Assembly: GCF_036516575.1 (NCBI RefSeq)
Contig: NZ_DATBTY010000034.1
Coordinates: forward strand, 12,970-76,969
DNA length: 64,000 nt
DNA from: Cerasibacillus sp036516575
GTDB taxonomy: Bacteria > Bacillota > Bacilli > Bacillales > Amphibacillaceae
Reading direction: 5' to 3'
The notes under the pieces were generated by a model. The model ran no database searches and was not told the DNA's origin. It saw only the letters and a program-made list of their open reading frames with translations. The stretch's first letter is position 1; each line of letters begins with the position of its first letter. Shown here piece by piece: positions 1-8,102 of the stretch. Both the position numbers and the translations under genes were made by a program.

Positions 1-130
1 TCAACTTCACTATTTAAGGAAGGCTCTCGCCGTTAAAGTGCCATAATGCACTCTCAAGGAGAAAAAGGAATTTAAAAAAGACTTGTCTATCTATTTTTTT
101 AACATTTTTCAAAAAAACATTCAATATAAT

Positions 131-160
131 TTGATTATCATGTATGTTATAGTTTATACT
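131..160 (+). promoter_or_regulatory. Candidate sigma-A promoter of rpoE
   Basis: TTGATT at 131-136 and TATACT at 155-160 are separated by 18 bases, about 90 bases ahead of the rpoE start. This is a match to the housekeeping consensus only, in very AT-rich DNA, so it is tentative. Confidence 0.4.
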
Positions 161-251
161 TCATTAATGGAAAATAGAAACTACACATAAACAACGCTTT
201 TTTAAATAGGCAAGTCGCCTTAATAACATGTGAAAAAGGGAGTGCAGTTTG

Positions 252-794
252 ATGACTTTGAAAGATGCTAGCCCGGACAAATTAAAGCATTTGTCAATGA
301 TTGATTTGGCTAACTTGTTATTAATGGATCAAAGGAAAGCATTAGATTTTAAAGAAATGTTTAACGAAATTAGTAAAATAAAAGGGTTTTCTAAAGCAGA
401 GGAACTCGATAAATTAGCCCAATTCTACACAGATTTAAATACAGATGGACGTTTTATGACATTAGGCTCTAATGTGTGGGGATTAAAACGTTGGTACCCT
501 GTCGATGAAATTGATGAGGAAATTAAAGTTAGACCGAAGAAAAAGAAAAAACGTCGCAAAGAAGACGACGATGATTTATTAGATGATGACATCGAATTAG
601 ACGATGATGATTTAGAACTTCTTGATGACGAAGAAGAGGACGATGAGACATATTCCGATGTACTCGAAGATGAAGATGACGATGAATTCACTAATATTGA
701 CGACAAGCTTGATGAAGACCTTGATGACGATCTTCTCGATGATGAAGAATTCGCTGACGAGGAATTTGATGAAGAGGAAGAAGATTTTAAGTAA
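252..794 (+). CDS. rpoE: RNA polymerase delta subunit RpoE
   Basis: Delta is a Gram-positive accessory subunit of RNA polymerase that speeds recycling and destabilises promoter complexes. The protein is 180 aa. Its folded N-terminal domain (about residues 1-90) carries AQFYTDLNTDGRF and WGLKRWYP. A Lys/Arg block (KKKKKRRK) follows, then a C-terminal tail of about 75 residues that is almost all Asp and Glu, the family's hallmark. The ATG at 252 is preferred over the in-frame TTG at 249 because AAGGGAGTG (236-244) sits 7 bases before it. rpoE followed by pyrG is the usual Bacillus order. The start is the only real uncertainty. Confidence 0.95.
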   Translation: MTLKDASPDKLKHLSMIDLANLLLMDQRKALDFKEMFNEISKIKGFSKAEELDKLAQFYTDLNTDGRFMTLGSNVWGLKRWYPVDEIDEEIKVRPKKKKKRRKEDDDDLLDDDIELDDDDLELLDDEEEDDETYSDVLEDEDDDEFTNIDDKLDEDLDDDLLDDEEFADEEFDEEEEDFK

Positions 795-800
795 GAGAAC

Positions 801-829
801 TTGACTTTTTTCTGGCAGATGGGTAGTAT
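801..829 (+). promoter_or_regulatory. pyrG promoter
   Basis: TTGACT (801-806) and TAGTAT (824-829) are 17 bases apart. Start is expected around 837, where the transcript would begin GGGC. That initial sequence is the one required for CTP-sensitive reiterative G addition at Bacillus pyrG. Confidence 0.8.
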
Positions 830-836
830 TTTTATT

Positions 837-895
837 GGGCACGTTAAGTTCAATTAATAAGCGTTTCCCCTGTTTAATGGGGAGGCGCTTTTCTT
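837..895 (+). promoter_or_regulatory. pyrG leader attenuator (CTP-sensitive type)
   Basis: A 12-bp uninterrupted stem pairs AAGCGTTTCCCC (859-870) with GGGGAGGCGCTT (879-890) across an 8-base loop and is followed by TTTTCTT, an intrinsic terminator. In B. subtilis, low CTP causes RNA polymerase to add extra G residues at the GGGC start; the poly-G then pairs with the pyrimidine-rich 5' arm and prevents termination. Here the 5' arm contains TTTCCCC and the inferred transcript starts with GGGC, so the parts needed for that mechanism are all present. Confidence 0.8.
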
Positions 896-1008
896 ATGAA
901 TAAGTATGTTAACTGATAGGGAGATTCCATACTTTTCACCATTTAAAGTATGTTTTAACAGTGCTTTTCCAAGATAAACTCTACAATTTTAGAAAGAGGG
1001 ATGACTGG

Positions 1009-2589
1009 ATGACTAAGTATATATTTGTCACAGGTGGTGTCGTTTCATCACTAGGAAAGGGCATCACGGCTGCCTCACTTGGCCGTTTATTAAAAAGCCG
1101 TGGATTAAAGGTAACATTACAAAAGTTTGACCCCTATATTAATGTGGACCCAGGAACGATGAGTCCATACCAGCATGGTGAAGTTTTTGTGACAGAAGAC
1201 GGAAAAGAAGCAGATTTAGATTTAGGTCATTACGAACGTTTTATCGATATTAATTTGAATAAGTACAGTAATATTACAACAGGAAAAGTCTATTCATCAG
1301 TAATCCGCAAAGAACGTCGCGGAGAATTTGGGGGAGCAACGGTTCAAGTCATTCCACATATAACGAATGAAATAAAGGAGCAAGTTTTTCGTGCAGGTGA
1401 AGCGACAGAGGCTGATGTTGTCATTACAGAAATTGGCGGAACGGTTGGGGACATCGAATCCTTACCATTCTTAGAAGCGATTCGCCAAATAAAAAGTGAC
1501 GTCGGTCGTGAGAGTGTCATGTATATTCATTGTACACTCGTTCCATTTATCCATGCAGCTGGTGAAATGAAGACAAAACCGACACAACATAGTGTGAAAG
1601 AATTACGCTCATTAGGTATCCAACCGGATGCAGTGGTTTTACGTACGGAACACCCAATTAGTAAAGAAAATAAGGAAAAGATTGCTCTGTTTTGTGATAT
1701 CAACCTTAATGCTGTGATTGAAATGCAGGATCAAGAAAATTTATATCAGATTCCAGTTGAATTACAGAAGCAACAATTTGATCAACTAGTCTGTGATCAT
1801 TTACATTTAACATGTGGTGAAGCTGATATGAAAGAATGGTCCCAGCTCATTGACAAAGTCAATCAGTTATCTAAAACAATCCATGTAGGTATAGTCGGCA
1901 AATATGTCGAACTTCCTGATGCATATCTTTCTGTCGTCGAAGCACTAAAACATGCAGGCTACGTCTATGGTGCTGATATTGAGATACATTGGATTAATTC
2001 CGAAACATTGGATCATAAAACAATCGATCAGGCGTTAGCTCATGTCGATGGGATCATCGTACCGAGTGGATTCGGTAAACGTGGTATTGAAGGGAAAATT
2101 GAAGCTATTCGCTACGCAAGAGTGAATCAGATTCCATTTTTCGGTATTGGTTTAGGTATGCAATTGGCTGCTGTTGAATTTGCCCGCCATGTACTTGGTT
2201 TAGATGATGCTCATACAACAGAAGTTAATCCAAGTACGTCGCACCCAATCGTAGATGTGATTGTAGATGATGAGAATGCTGGATTACGACTAGGAAACAG
2301 AACATGTCAACTAATCGACAATACAAAATCCAAAGCAGCTTATAACAATCAAGGTATCATCCATGAGCGCCACCGTCATCGCTTTATGTTAAATCAAGCT
2401 TATGTCGACAAGCTCCAAGAACATGGATTACTCGTTTCTGGTGTTAGTGTAGAAGACAAAATGGTGGAAATTATTGAATTAAAAGATCATCCATGGTTTG
2501 TCGCAAGTCAGTTCCATCCAGAATTCAAATCACGTCCAACTAGACCACAGGCTTTATTTTTAGGTTTTATTGGCGCGATATCAAAATAA
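1009..2589 (+). CDS. pyrG: CTP synthase PyrG
   Basis: Converts UTP to CTP using ATP and glutamine. The protein is 526 aa. The N-terminal synthetase domain begins MTKYIFVTGGVVSSLGKG (P-loop-like) and includes CDINLNAVIEMQDQENLYQIP. The class I glutamine amidotransferase domain starts near residue 285. In place of the usual nucleophile motif GICLGMQ this copy reads GIGLGMQ: the nucleophile Cys position is Gly. The downstream partner motif HPEF is present. The ATG at 1009, with AGAAAGAGGG 8 bases upstream, is preferred over a GTG at 961, which would add unconserved residues. Regulation is probably by the leader attenuator. Confidence 0.95.
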   Translation: MTKYIFVTGGVVSSLGKGITAASLGRLLKSRGLKVTLQKFDPYINVDPGTMSPYQHGEVFVTEDGKEADLDLGHYERFIDINLNKYSNITTGKVYSSVIRKERRGEFGGATVQVIPHITNEIKEQVFRAGEATEADVVITEIGGTVGDIESLPFLEAIRQIKSDVGRESVMYIHCTLVPFIHAAGEMKTKPTQHSVKELRSLGIQPDAVVLRTEHPISKENKEKIALFCDINLNAVIEMQDQENLYQIPVELQKQQFDQLVCDHLHLTCGEADMKEWSQLIDKVNQLSKTIHVGIVGKYVELPDAYLSVVEALKHAGYVYGADIEIHWINSETLDHKTIDQALAHVDGIIVPSGFGKRGIEGKIEAIRYARVNQIPFFGIGLGMQLAAVEFARHVLGLDDAHTTEVNPSTSHPIVDVIVDDENAGLRLGNRTCQLIDNTKSKAAYNNQGIIHERHRHRFMLNQAYVDKLQEHGLLVSGVSVEDKMVEIIELKDHPWFVASQFHPEFKSRPTRPQALFLGFIGAISK

Positions 2590-2640
2590 TTATGGGATTT
2601 CAGACTGTTTAATAGAATAAAAAAATCCTTTTATCGTTAT

Positions 2641-2682
2641 AAAGAGATGACCCCTGTATCAGATGGGGGTCATCTCTTTTCT
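2641..2682 (+). terminator. Intrinsic terminator after pyrG
   Basis: AAAGAGATGACCCC pairs with GGGGTCATCTCTTTT across a short loop and runs into T-rich sequence, giving a long stable stem directly downstream of pyrG. Confidence 0.9.
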
Positions 2683-2749
2683 GTTATTCCTTTTAATATC
2701 ATAAAGTAGTAGTGCATTTTGACTAAAATATAGAAATAAGTTCTGATTT

Positions 2750-2779
2750 AAAGGAATAATGAGATATTATGTAGAAGTA
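2750..2779 (+). promoter_or_regulatory. Candidate sigma-H promoter of spo0F
   Basis: AAAGGAATA (2750-2758) fits the sigma-H -35 RnAGGAwWW; after 12 bases, GTAGAAGTA (2771-2779) fits the -10 RnnGAATww with one mismatch. spo0F of B. subtilis is transcribed by sigma-H, so the match has context support. No convincing Spo0A box was seen. Confidence 0.6.
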
Positions 2780-2832
2780 AACTAAATAAAGCCTTCATAA
2801 GAATGGAGAAATCATAGACGAGGGGGGACTAT

Positions 2833-3204
2833 GTGGCGAAAAAAATCTTAATTGTAGACGATGAGGCGGGCATACGATTGTTACTTAAAGAAATACTAAA
2901 ACAAGACGGTCATCATATCTGTCAAGCAAAAACAGGAAAAGAAGCCCTGGATAAAATGACAGCAGCCCCATTCGATTTATTAATCATTGATTATCATATA
3001 CCTATATTAGATGGGGTAGCCGTCCTTCAGCAACTTCAAGAAAAAGGAATTCATCTTCCGTGTATTTTTATGACGGGTATGTTTGAGATGCTTGTCGACG
3101 AGTTAGAGGAAATGGATTTTGTGACCGGTATTATCGCTAAACCTTTTCATGTCCATGAATTACTAAAACTCGTACGTGGCACGCTTTGTGAGACGAAAAG
3201 CTAG
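2833..3204 (+). CDS. spo0F: Sporulation response regulator Spo0F
   Basis: Single-domain receiver that accepts phosphate from sporulation kinases and passes it to Spo0B in the phosphorelay to Spo0A. The protein is 123 aa, the usual length (124 in B. subtilis), with no output domain. Acidic pair DD (residues 9-10), phospho-acceptor Asp53 in LLIIDYHIP, Thr81 in FMTG and Lys103 in IIAKPF are all present. GTG start at 2833 with AGGGGGG just upstream. Position between pyrG and fba is the conserved Bacillus location. The helix-4 region (TGIIAK) differs from B. subtilis, so kinase or Spo0B contacts may have drifted. Confidence 0.93.
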   Translation: MAKKILIVDDEAGIRLLLKEILKQDGHHICQAKTGKEALDKMTAAPFDLLIIDYHIPILDGVAVLQQLQEKGIHLPCIFMTGMFEMLVDELEEMDFVTGIIAKPFHVHELLKLVRGTLCETKS

Positions 3205-3255
3205 TACGAAAGATACAGCGATAATGTTTGCTACTTATTCGCTGAGTTGGTATTC

Positions 3256-3284
3256 TATAATTAACGTGTATACATTGATACACG
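3256..3284 (+). promoter_or_regulatory. -10 element and overlapping palindrome upstream of fba
   Basis: A perfect TATAAT (3256-3261) is followed by CGTGTAT-(6)-ATACACG (3265-3284), an inverted repeat that would cover the transcription start. No good -35 is visible. The placement is what an operator would have, but no regulator is identified. Confidence 0.45.
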
Positions 3285-3330
3285 AGGTTTATATTATTTA
3301 GAAGTAAAAAGAAAAGGGAGGATTTTCATC

Positions 3331-4194
3331 ATGACATTAGTTTCGATGAAAGAAATGCTTGAAAAGGCAAAAGCAAATGGTTATGCAGTTGGTCAATTCA
3401 ATTTAAATAACTTAGAGTATGGGCAAGCCATTTTGCAAGCTGCTGAAGAAGAAAAATCTCCAGTCATCATCGGAGTATCAGAAGGAGCAGCACGCTATAT
3501 GGGTGGTTATAAAGTTGCGGTAGCAATGATTAAATCATTAATGGAAGAATACGGTACAACCGTACCAGTCGCTATTCATTTAGACCACGGTTCAAGCTTT
3601 CAAGAATGTGCAAAAGCGATTCATGCAGGATTTACTTCTGTGATGATCGATGCATCCGCCCAACCTTTAGAAGACAATATTGCCGTTACGAAGAAAGTCG
3701 TTGAATTAGCTCATTTACACGGTGTTTCTGTTGAAGCGGAATTGGGTCGTGTTGGTGGACAGGAAGATGACTTAATTGTAGAAGATGCTGAAGCGATGTA
3801 TGCGATTCCTTCTGAGTGTGAACAACTTGTACGAGAGACAGGTGTCGATTGTTTTGCGCCAGCATTAGGCTCTGTACATGGACCATATAAAGGAGAACCG
3901 AATTTAGGTTTCGACCGTATGGAGGAAGTCATGCATTTAACAGGCGTACCTCTTGTATTACACGGTGGAACAGGTATCCCGACGAAAGATATCGAACGTG
4001 CTATTTCTCTTGGAACAGCTAAAATCAATGTCAATACAGAAAACCAAATTGCCCAAGCGAATAAGGTCCGTGAAGTCCTAGCTGAAAAACCAGAACTTTA
4101 TGACCCACGTAAATATCTAGGTCCTTCCCGTGACGTTATTAAAGAAACTGTCATTGGCAAAATGCGTGAATTCGGTTCTTCAAATAAAGCGTAA
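3331..4194 (+). CDS. fbaA: Class II fructose-1,6-bisphosphate aldolase
   Basis: Zn-dependent aldol cleavage and condensation of fructose-1,6-bisphosphate to DHAP and glyceraldehyde-3-phosphate, in glycolysis and gluconeogenesis. The protein is 287 aa (285 in B. subtilis). Signatures visible: AIHLDHGSS (catalytic Asp85, metal His86), VEAELGRVGG, metal-ligand His in SVHGPYKG and LVLHGGTGIP, and the phosphate-binding KINVNTENQ. ATG start with AAGGGAGGA upstream. The transaldolase-family gene follows after 15 bases, probably in the same transcript. Confidence 0.95.
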   Translation: MTLVSMKEMLEKAKANGYAVGQFNLNNLEYGQAILQAAEEEKSPVIIGVSEGAARYMGGYKVAVAMIKSLMEEYGTTVPVAIHLDHGSSFQECAKAIHAGFTSVMIDASAQPLEDNIAVTKKVVELAHLHGVSVEAELGRVGGQEDDLIVEDAEAMYAIPSECEQLVRETGVDCFAPALGSVHGPYKGEPNLGFDRMEEVMHLTGVPLVLHGGTGIPTKDIERAISLGTAKINVNTENQIAQANKVREVLAEKPELYDPRKYLGPSRDVIKETVIGKMREFGSSNKA

Positions 4195-4209
4195 TGAAGA
4201 GGGATAAGA

Positions 4210-4851
4210 ATGAAATTTTTTATTGATACCGCGAATATGGAAGACATTCGACGTGCGAATACACTCGGTGTTCTCTCGGGTGTAACGACAAATCCAAGCC
4301 TAGTTGCCAAAGAAGGCGTCTCATTCCACGATCGGCTCAAAGAAATAACAGAAGAAGTATCAGGTTCTGTGAGTGCTGAAGTTATTAAAGAAGATGCTGA
4401 CGGGATGATTAAAGAAGGTAAAGAGCTCGCACAGATTGCACCAAATATTACGGTGAAAATCCCGATGACCCTTGAAGGATTAAAAGCAGTTAAAGCACTA
4501 ACACAACTTGGGATTAAAACAAATGTGACCTTGATTTTTAATGCGAATCAAGCATTGCTTGCTGCACGAGCAGGAGCGACATATGTGTCACCATTTTTGG
4601 GTCGCCTAGATGATATTGGGCACACGGGGATGACACTTGTTAAGACTATTGCGGATATATTTGACCGGCACAAGATTGAGACAGAAATCATTGCCGCATC
4701 GATTAGACATCCATTGCATGTAACAGAAGCAGCACTCAATGGAGCGCATATCGCAACCGTGCCATACAAAGTGCTTGAACAGTTAGTTAAGCATCCACTA
4801 ACAGACCAGGGTATTGAGAAGTTTTTGCAAGACTGGAAACAAATGAAATAA
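4210..4851 (+). CDS. tal: Transaldolase (small TalC/YwjH type)
   Basis: Small transaldolase/fructose-6-phosphate aldolase family enzyme, 213 aa (B. subtilis YwjH 212). Begins MKFFIDTANMEDIRRA; substrate Asp and Thr residues appear in FIDTAN and GVTTNPSL; the Schiff-base Lys lies in ITVKIPMTLEGL. TLIFNANQALLAARAGATYVSPFLGRLDD is split here as TLIFNANQALLAARAG and ATYVSPFLGRLDD, both classic. It lies 15 bases after fba. Whether it acts mainly as transaldolase or aldolase cannot be told from the sequence; the Bacillus enzymes of this position are transaldolases. Confidence 0.92.
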   Translation: MKFFIDTANMEDIRRANTLGVLSGVTTNPSLVAKEGVSFHDRLKEITEEVSGSVSAEVIKEDADGMIKEGKELAQIAPNITVKIPMTLEGLKAVKALTQLGIKTNVTLIFNANQALLAARAGATYVSPFLGRLDDIGHTGMTLVKTIADIFDRHKIETEIIAASIRHPLHVTEAALNGAHIATVPYKVLEQLVKHPLTDQGIEKFLQDWKQMK

Positions 4852-4954
4852 AAATACTTATCATTTTTGCTCGGTTGGAACATACTATAGATAAATCACA
4901 TAAGAAATTACTGTGAATTATGGACGCTATTCATAATAAAGTGGGGTTTTATAA

Positions 4955-6244
4955 ATGCAAAAAATGCTCATTGAAGGTGGCCACAAGCTAAACGGAAACG
5001 TTCGAATTAGCGGCGCTAAAAATAGTGCTGTTGCGCTTTTGCCCGCAGCGATATTAGCTGACTCTGAAGTTGTATTAGAAGGCTTACCGATTATTTCTGA
5101 TGTTGGTATACTGGCAGACTTATTGGAAGAAATTGGTGGTACAGTGACCTGGGATGGTGATCGAACAGTACATATTCACCCAGAGCGCATGATATCAATG
5201 CCCTTACCTAATGGTAAAGTGAAGAAACTTCGCGCTTCTTATTACTTCATGGGTGCCATGTTAGGTAAATTCAAGCAATCTGTCATTGGGCTTCCAGGTG
5301 GCTGTCATCTCGGTCCACGTCCAATCGACCAACATATTAAAGGGTTTGAAGCATTAGGGGCTGAAGTAACGAATGAACAAGGCGCGATCTACCTTCGAGC
5401 TAAAGAGCTGGTTGGGGCACGTATTTATTTGGATGTGGTTAGTGTAGGAGCGACGATTAATATTATGTTAGCTGCCGTTAAAGCTAAAGGCACAACCATT
5501 ATCGAAAATGCTGCGAAAGAACCAGAAATAATTGATGTCGCAACATTACTCACTAATATGGGAGCTAAAATAAAAGGAGTCGGTACCGATATTATTCGGA
5601 TTGAAGGTGTATCTACATTAAATGGCTGTCGTCACACCATTATTCCCGACCGAATTGAAGCCGGAACATATGCTATCGCAGCAGCTGGTGCGGGACGTGA
5701 AGTCATTATCGATAATGTCATTCCACAGCACCTCGAATCATTGCTTGCGAAATTACGTGAGATGGATGTAACGGTTGAACAGAGTGATGAGCAACTATAT
5801 ATCGCCCCGAAAAAAATCCTAAAAAGCGTCGATATTAAAACATTGGTTTATCCAGGGTTTCCAACCGATTTACAACAACCGTTTACGTCTCTATTAACAC
5901 AAGCAACTGGTACTGCTGTTGTGACCGATACGATTTATAGTGCACGAACAAAACATATCGATGAATTACGGCGAATGAATGCAATGATTAAGACAGAAGG
6001 TGGCTCAGCTATTGTAACAGGTCCAGTGCAATTAGAGGCAGCACGCGTGAAAGCATCTGATTTACGTGCTGGTGCGGCTCTTGTGATTGCAGGTCTCATG
6101 GCAAAAGGAGTAACAGAAGTCACTGGTCTAGACCATATTGATCGTGGTTATGAACACATGACTGATAAATTATTAAAACTAGGTGCCAATGTTTGGCGAG
6201 AAGACTTAACCAGTGAAGAAAAAACGCAACTCCACAACACTTAA
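4955..6244 (+). CDS. murAB: UDP-GlcNAc 1-carboxyvinyltransferase, MurAB/MurZ paralogue
   Basis: Adds enolpyruvate from PEP to UDP-GlcNAc, the first committed step of peptidoglycan synthesis, in the cytoplasm. The protein is 429 aa, the same length as B. subtilis MurAB. Active-site Cys117 is in GGCHLGPRP (the fosfomycin target), and RISGAKNSAVALLPA and the C-terminal DRGYEHMTDKL are present. A second MurA lies at 32513-33817; this copy between the transaldolase gene and glpX occupies the MurAB (secondary paralogue) position. A clear promoter was not found in the 103-base gap upstream. Confidence 0.93.
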   Translation: MQKMLIEGGHKLNGNVRISGAKNSAVALLPAAILADSEVVLEGLPIISDVGILADLLEEIGGTVTWDGDRTVHIHPERMISMPLPNGKVKKLRASYYFMGAMLGKFKQSVIGLPGGCHLGPRPIDQHIKGFEALGAEVTNEQGAIYLRAKELVGARIYLDVVSVGATINIMLAAVKAKGTTIIENAAKEPEIIDVATLLTNMGAKIKGVGTDIIRIEGVSTLNGCRHTIIPDRIEAGTYAIAAAGAGREVIIDNVIPQHLESLLAKLREMDVTVEQSDEQLYIAPKKILKSVDIKTLVYPGFPTDLQQPFTSLLTQATGTAVVTDTIYSARTKHIDELRRMNAMIKTEGGSAIVTGPVQLEAARVKASDLRAGAALVIAGLMAKGVTEVTGLDHIDRGYEHMTDKLLKLGANVWREDLTSEEKTQLHNT

Positions 6245-6307
6245 GTCTCACCTTTTTTAAATACCAGCTTGGGATGAGGGTATTTGTTAATAAAGGAGAG
6301 GAAATGA

Positions 6308-7276
6308 ATGGAAAGAAGTTTAACAATGGAATTAGTCCGCGTGACGGAAGCTGCGGCACTCGCCTCTGCGCGTTGGATGGGTAGAGGTAAAAAAGAAGAA
6401 GCAGATGATGCCGCAACAACAGCGATGCGCACCGTTTTCGATACCATTCCAATGGACGGCACCGTCGTTATTGGAGAAGGTGAGATGGATGAAGCACCTA
6501 TGCTTTATATTGGTGAGAAACTTGGCATGGGTGGAGGCCCAGTTGTCGATGTCGCGGTTGATCCATTAGAAGGAACGAGTATTGTAGCGAATGGAACATG
6601 GAATGCACTCGCTGTTATTGCCATGGCAGATCGTGGAAACCTATTACATGCACCAGACATGTATATGAAGAAGATTGCTGTTGGTCCAGAAGCAGTCGGT
6701 AAAATCGATATTAATGCTTCTGTGTACGATAATTTGCAAGCCGTAGCTAAAGCGAAAAACAAAGCGATTGAAGATATTGTTGCCGTCGTATTAGATCGCC
6801 CGCGCCATGCTGATTTAATCAAAGAAATCCGTCAAGCAGGTGCTCGTATTAAGCTTATTCCTGATGGTGATGTTGCCGGTGCTGTTAACACCGCCTTCGA
6901 TCATACAGGTGTTGATATTCTACTTGGGACAGGTGGCGCACCGGAGGGCGTTTTAGCAGCTGTTGCCTTAAAATGTTTAGGCGGTGAGATTCAAGGTCAA
7001 CTCGTACCTTCAAATGAAGAAGAAAGAAAACGTTGTAAACAAATGGGTATTGAAGATTTAAATAAAGTATTTTATATGGAAGACTTTTGTAGCGGAGACG
7101 ATGCCATTTTTGCTGCTTCAGGTGTAACAGATGGTGAATTATTGAAAGGCGTTCAATATAAAGGTCAAACTGCTACAACGCAAACGGTTGTTATGCGAGC
7201 AAAGAGTGGAACAGTTCGTTTTATTGATGGTAAACATAGTTTAAAGAAAAAACCAAACCTCGTGTTAAAACCATAA
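6308..7276 (+). CDS. glpX: Class II fructose-1,6-bisphosphatase GlpX
   Basis: Dephosphorylates fructose-1,6-bisphosphate to fructose-6-phosphate in gluconeogenesis. The protein is 322 aa. Metal-binding motifs are visible: GEGEMDEAPML, DPLEGTSIVANG (the conserved metal motif of class II enzymes), and IKLIPDGDVAGAV with GTGGAPEGVLAA later. ATG at 6308 follows AAAGGAGAGGAA. It sits downstream of murAB and near fba, consistent with the Bacillus ywjI locus. Confidence 0.94.
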   Translation: MERSLTMELVRVTEAAALASARWMGRGKKEEADDAATTAMRTVFDTIPMDGTVVIGEGEMDEAPMLYIGEKLGMGGGPVVDVAVDPLEGTSIVANGTWNALAVIAMADRGNLLHAPDMYMKKIAVGPEAVGKIDINASVYDNLQAVAKAKNKAIEDIVAVVLDRPRHADLIKEIRQAGARIKLIPDGDVAGAVNTAFDHTGVDILLGTGGAPEGVLAAVALKCLGGEIQGQLVPSNEEERKRCKQMGIEDLNKVFYMEDFCSGDDAIFAASGVTDGELLKGVQYKGQTATTQTVVMRAKSGTVRFIDGKHSLKKKPNLVLKP

Positions 7277-7282
7277 ATATAA

Positions 7283-7322
7283 AGAAAGGGGATGTCTAGT
7301 AAGGCATTCTCTTTTTCTTTTC
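7283..7322 (+). terminator. Probable terminator after glpX
   Basis: GGGGATG near 7290 pairs with CATTCTC (7303-7309) over a short loop with two G.T pairs, flanked by AAAGAAA and TTTTTCTTTT. The stem is modest but the T-run is good. Confidence 0.6.
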
Positions 7323-7385
7323 ATTGTGCGAACAAAGCATCACATTGGAATCCCGATATAACTTTTCACCCAAGATGATCATGGC

Positions 7386-7937
7386 GAGACACCGAGTTAG
7401 ATGTTCAATACAGCCTCTCGCGGGGGAAAAACGCGACGAGGCACCGCGTTGAGGCTTCAATACAGCCTCTCGTGTGGATGAAACGCGACGAGACACCGAG
7501 TTGAGGCCTCAATACAGCCTCTCGCAGTGGAAGAACGGGATGAGACACCGCATTGATGCTTCAATACAGCCTCTCGTGTGGATGAAACGCGACGAGACAC
7601 CGCATTGGGACTTCAATACAGCCTCTCGCAGTGGAAAAACGCGACGAGACACCGCATTGATGCTTCAATACAGCCTCTCGCCGGGGAAAAACACAACGAG
7701 ACACCGCATTGGGACTTCAATACAGCCTCTCGCCGGAGAAAAACGCGACGAGGCACCGCGTTGAGGCTTCAATACAGCCTCTCGCAGTGGAAAAACGCGA
7801 CGAGACACCGCATTGATGCTTCAATACAGCCTCTCGCCGGAGAAAAACGGGACGAGACACCGCATTGGATGTTCAATACAGCCTCTCGCCGGAGAAAAAC
7901 ACAACGAGAGACCGCATTGAATCTTCAATACGCCCTC
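7386..7937 (+). repeat. Tandem array 1 of a 52-bp repeat
   Basis: Units begin with GAG(A/G)CACCG at 7386, 7438, 7490, 7542, 7594, 7646, 7698, 7750, 7802, 7854 and 7906: ten full copies and one decaying copy, with an exact 52-bp period. Each unit contains an imperfect palindrome: GAGA ... ATTGA-(loop)-TCAAT ... TCTC, then a variable linker rich in GAAAAACGC. A further degenerate copy may precede at about 7334. The array is GC-richer than its surroundings and lies in the 1-kb gap between glpX and rho. Open frames through it are by-products of the period. The rest of the gap holds the glpX terminator and the rho promoter and leader. Confidence 0.95.
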
Positions 7938-7980
7938 TTCCATTTATTGTTCATCGTTTTTATGCAATTCTAGCGATACA

Positions 7981-8009
7981 TAGACATGTGTCCTTCATTA
8001 GACTATAAT
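7981..8009 (+). promoter_or_regulatory. Probable rho promoter
   Basis: TAGACA (7981-7986), 17 bases, TATAAT (8004-8009). Start would be near 8016, leaving a leader of about 280 bases before rho. A long leader fits the known autoregulation of rho by premature termination in other bacteria. Confidence 0.7.
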
Positions 8010-8080
8010 AGTAAAGAGAACATTTTCGCAAAATTTTTTAAAAAGATATTGCTTCTCAAATCAAAACAGAGTAAGATTAA

Positions 8081-8102
8081 GATTGTTATCTAGATAACAA
8101 TC
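8081..8102 (+). promoter_or_regulatory. Perfect 22-bp palindrome in the rho leader
   Basis: GATTGTTATCT is followed directly by its exact reverse complement. It lies about 70 bases downstream of the inferred rho start. It could be a DNA operator or a hairpin in the leader RNA; no known operator was recognised. It resembles TnrA/GlnR sites (TGTNA...TNACA) but the spacing is one base short. Confidence 0.55.

Noticed and set aside
1..60. Possible tail of another 52-bp repeat array at the window edge
   Set aside because: GGCTCTCGCCGT resembles the CCTCTCGCCGT part of type C units, but only about 11 bases match and the upstream sequence is not visible.
425..853. Serine-rich antisense reading frame opposite rpoE
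   Set aside because: It is the complement of the Asp/Glu tail (GAT/GAA repeats read as Ser codons) and has no ribosome site.
4955..6244. Treating the two murA genes as an error or recent duplication
   Set aside because: They are differently placed, diverged paralogues, as is normal in low-GC Gram-positive bacteria.
7386..7973. Open reading frames running through repeat array 1 (7474-7764 and 7578-7973)
   Set aside because: They arise because stop codons are scarce in the repeat; the period (52) is not a multiple of three, no ribosome site is present, and the repeat varies without codon pattern.
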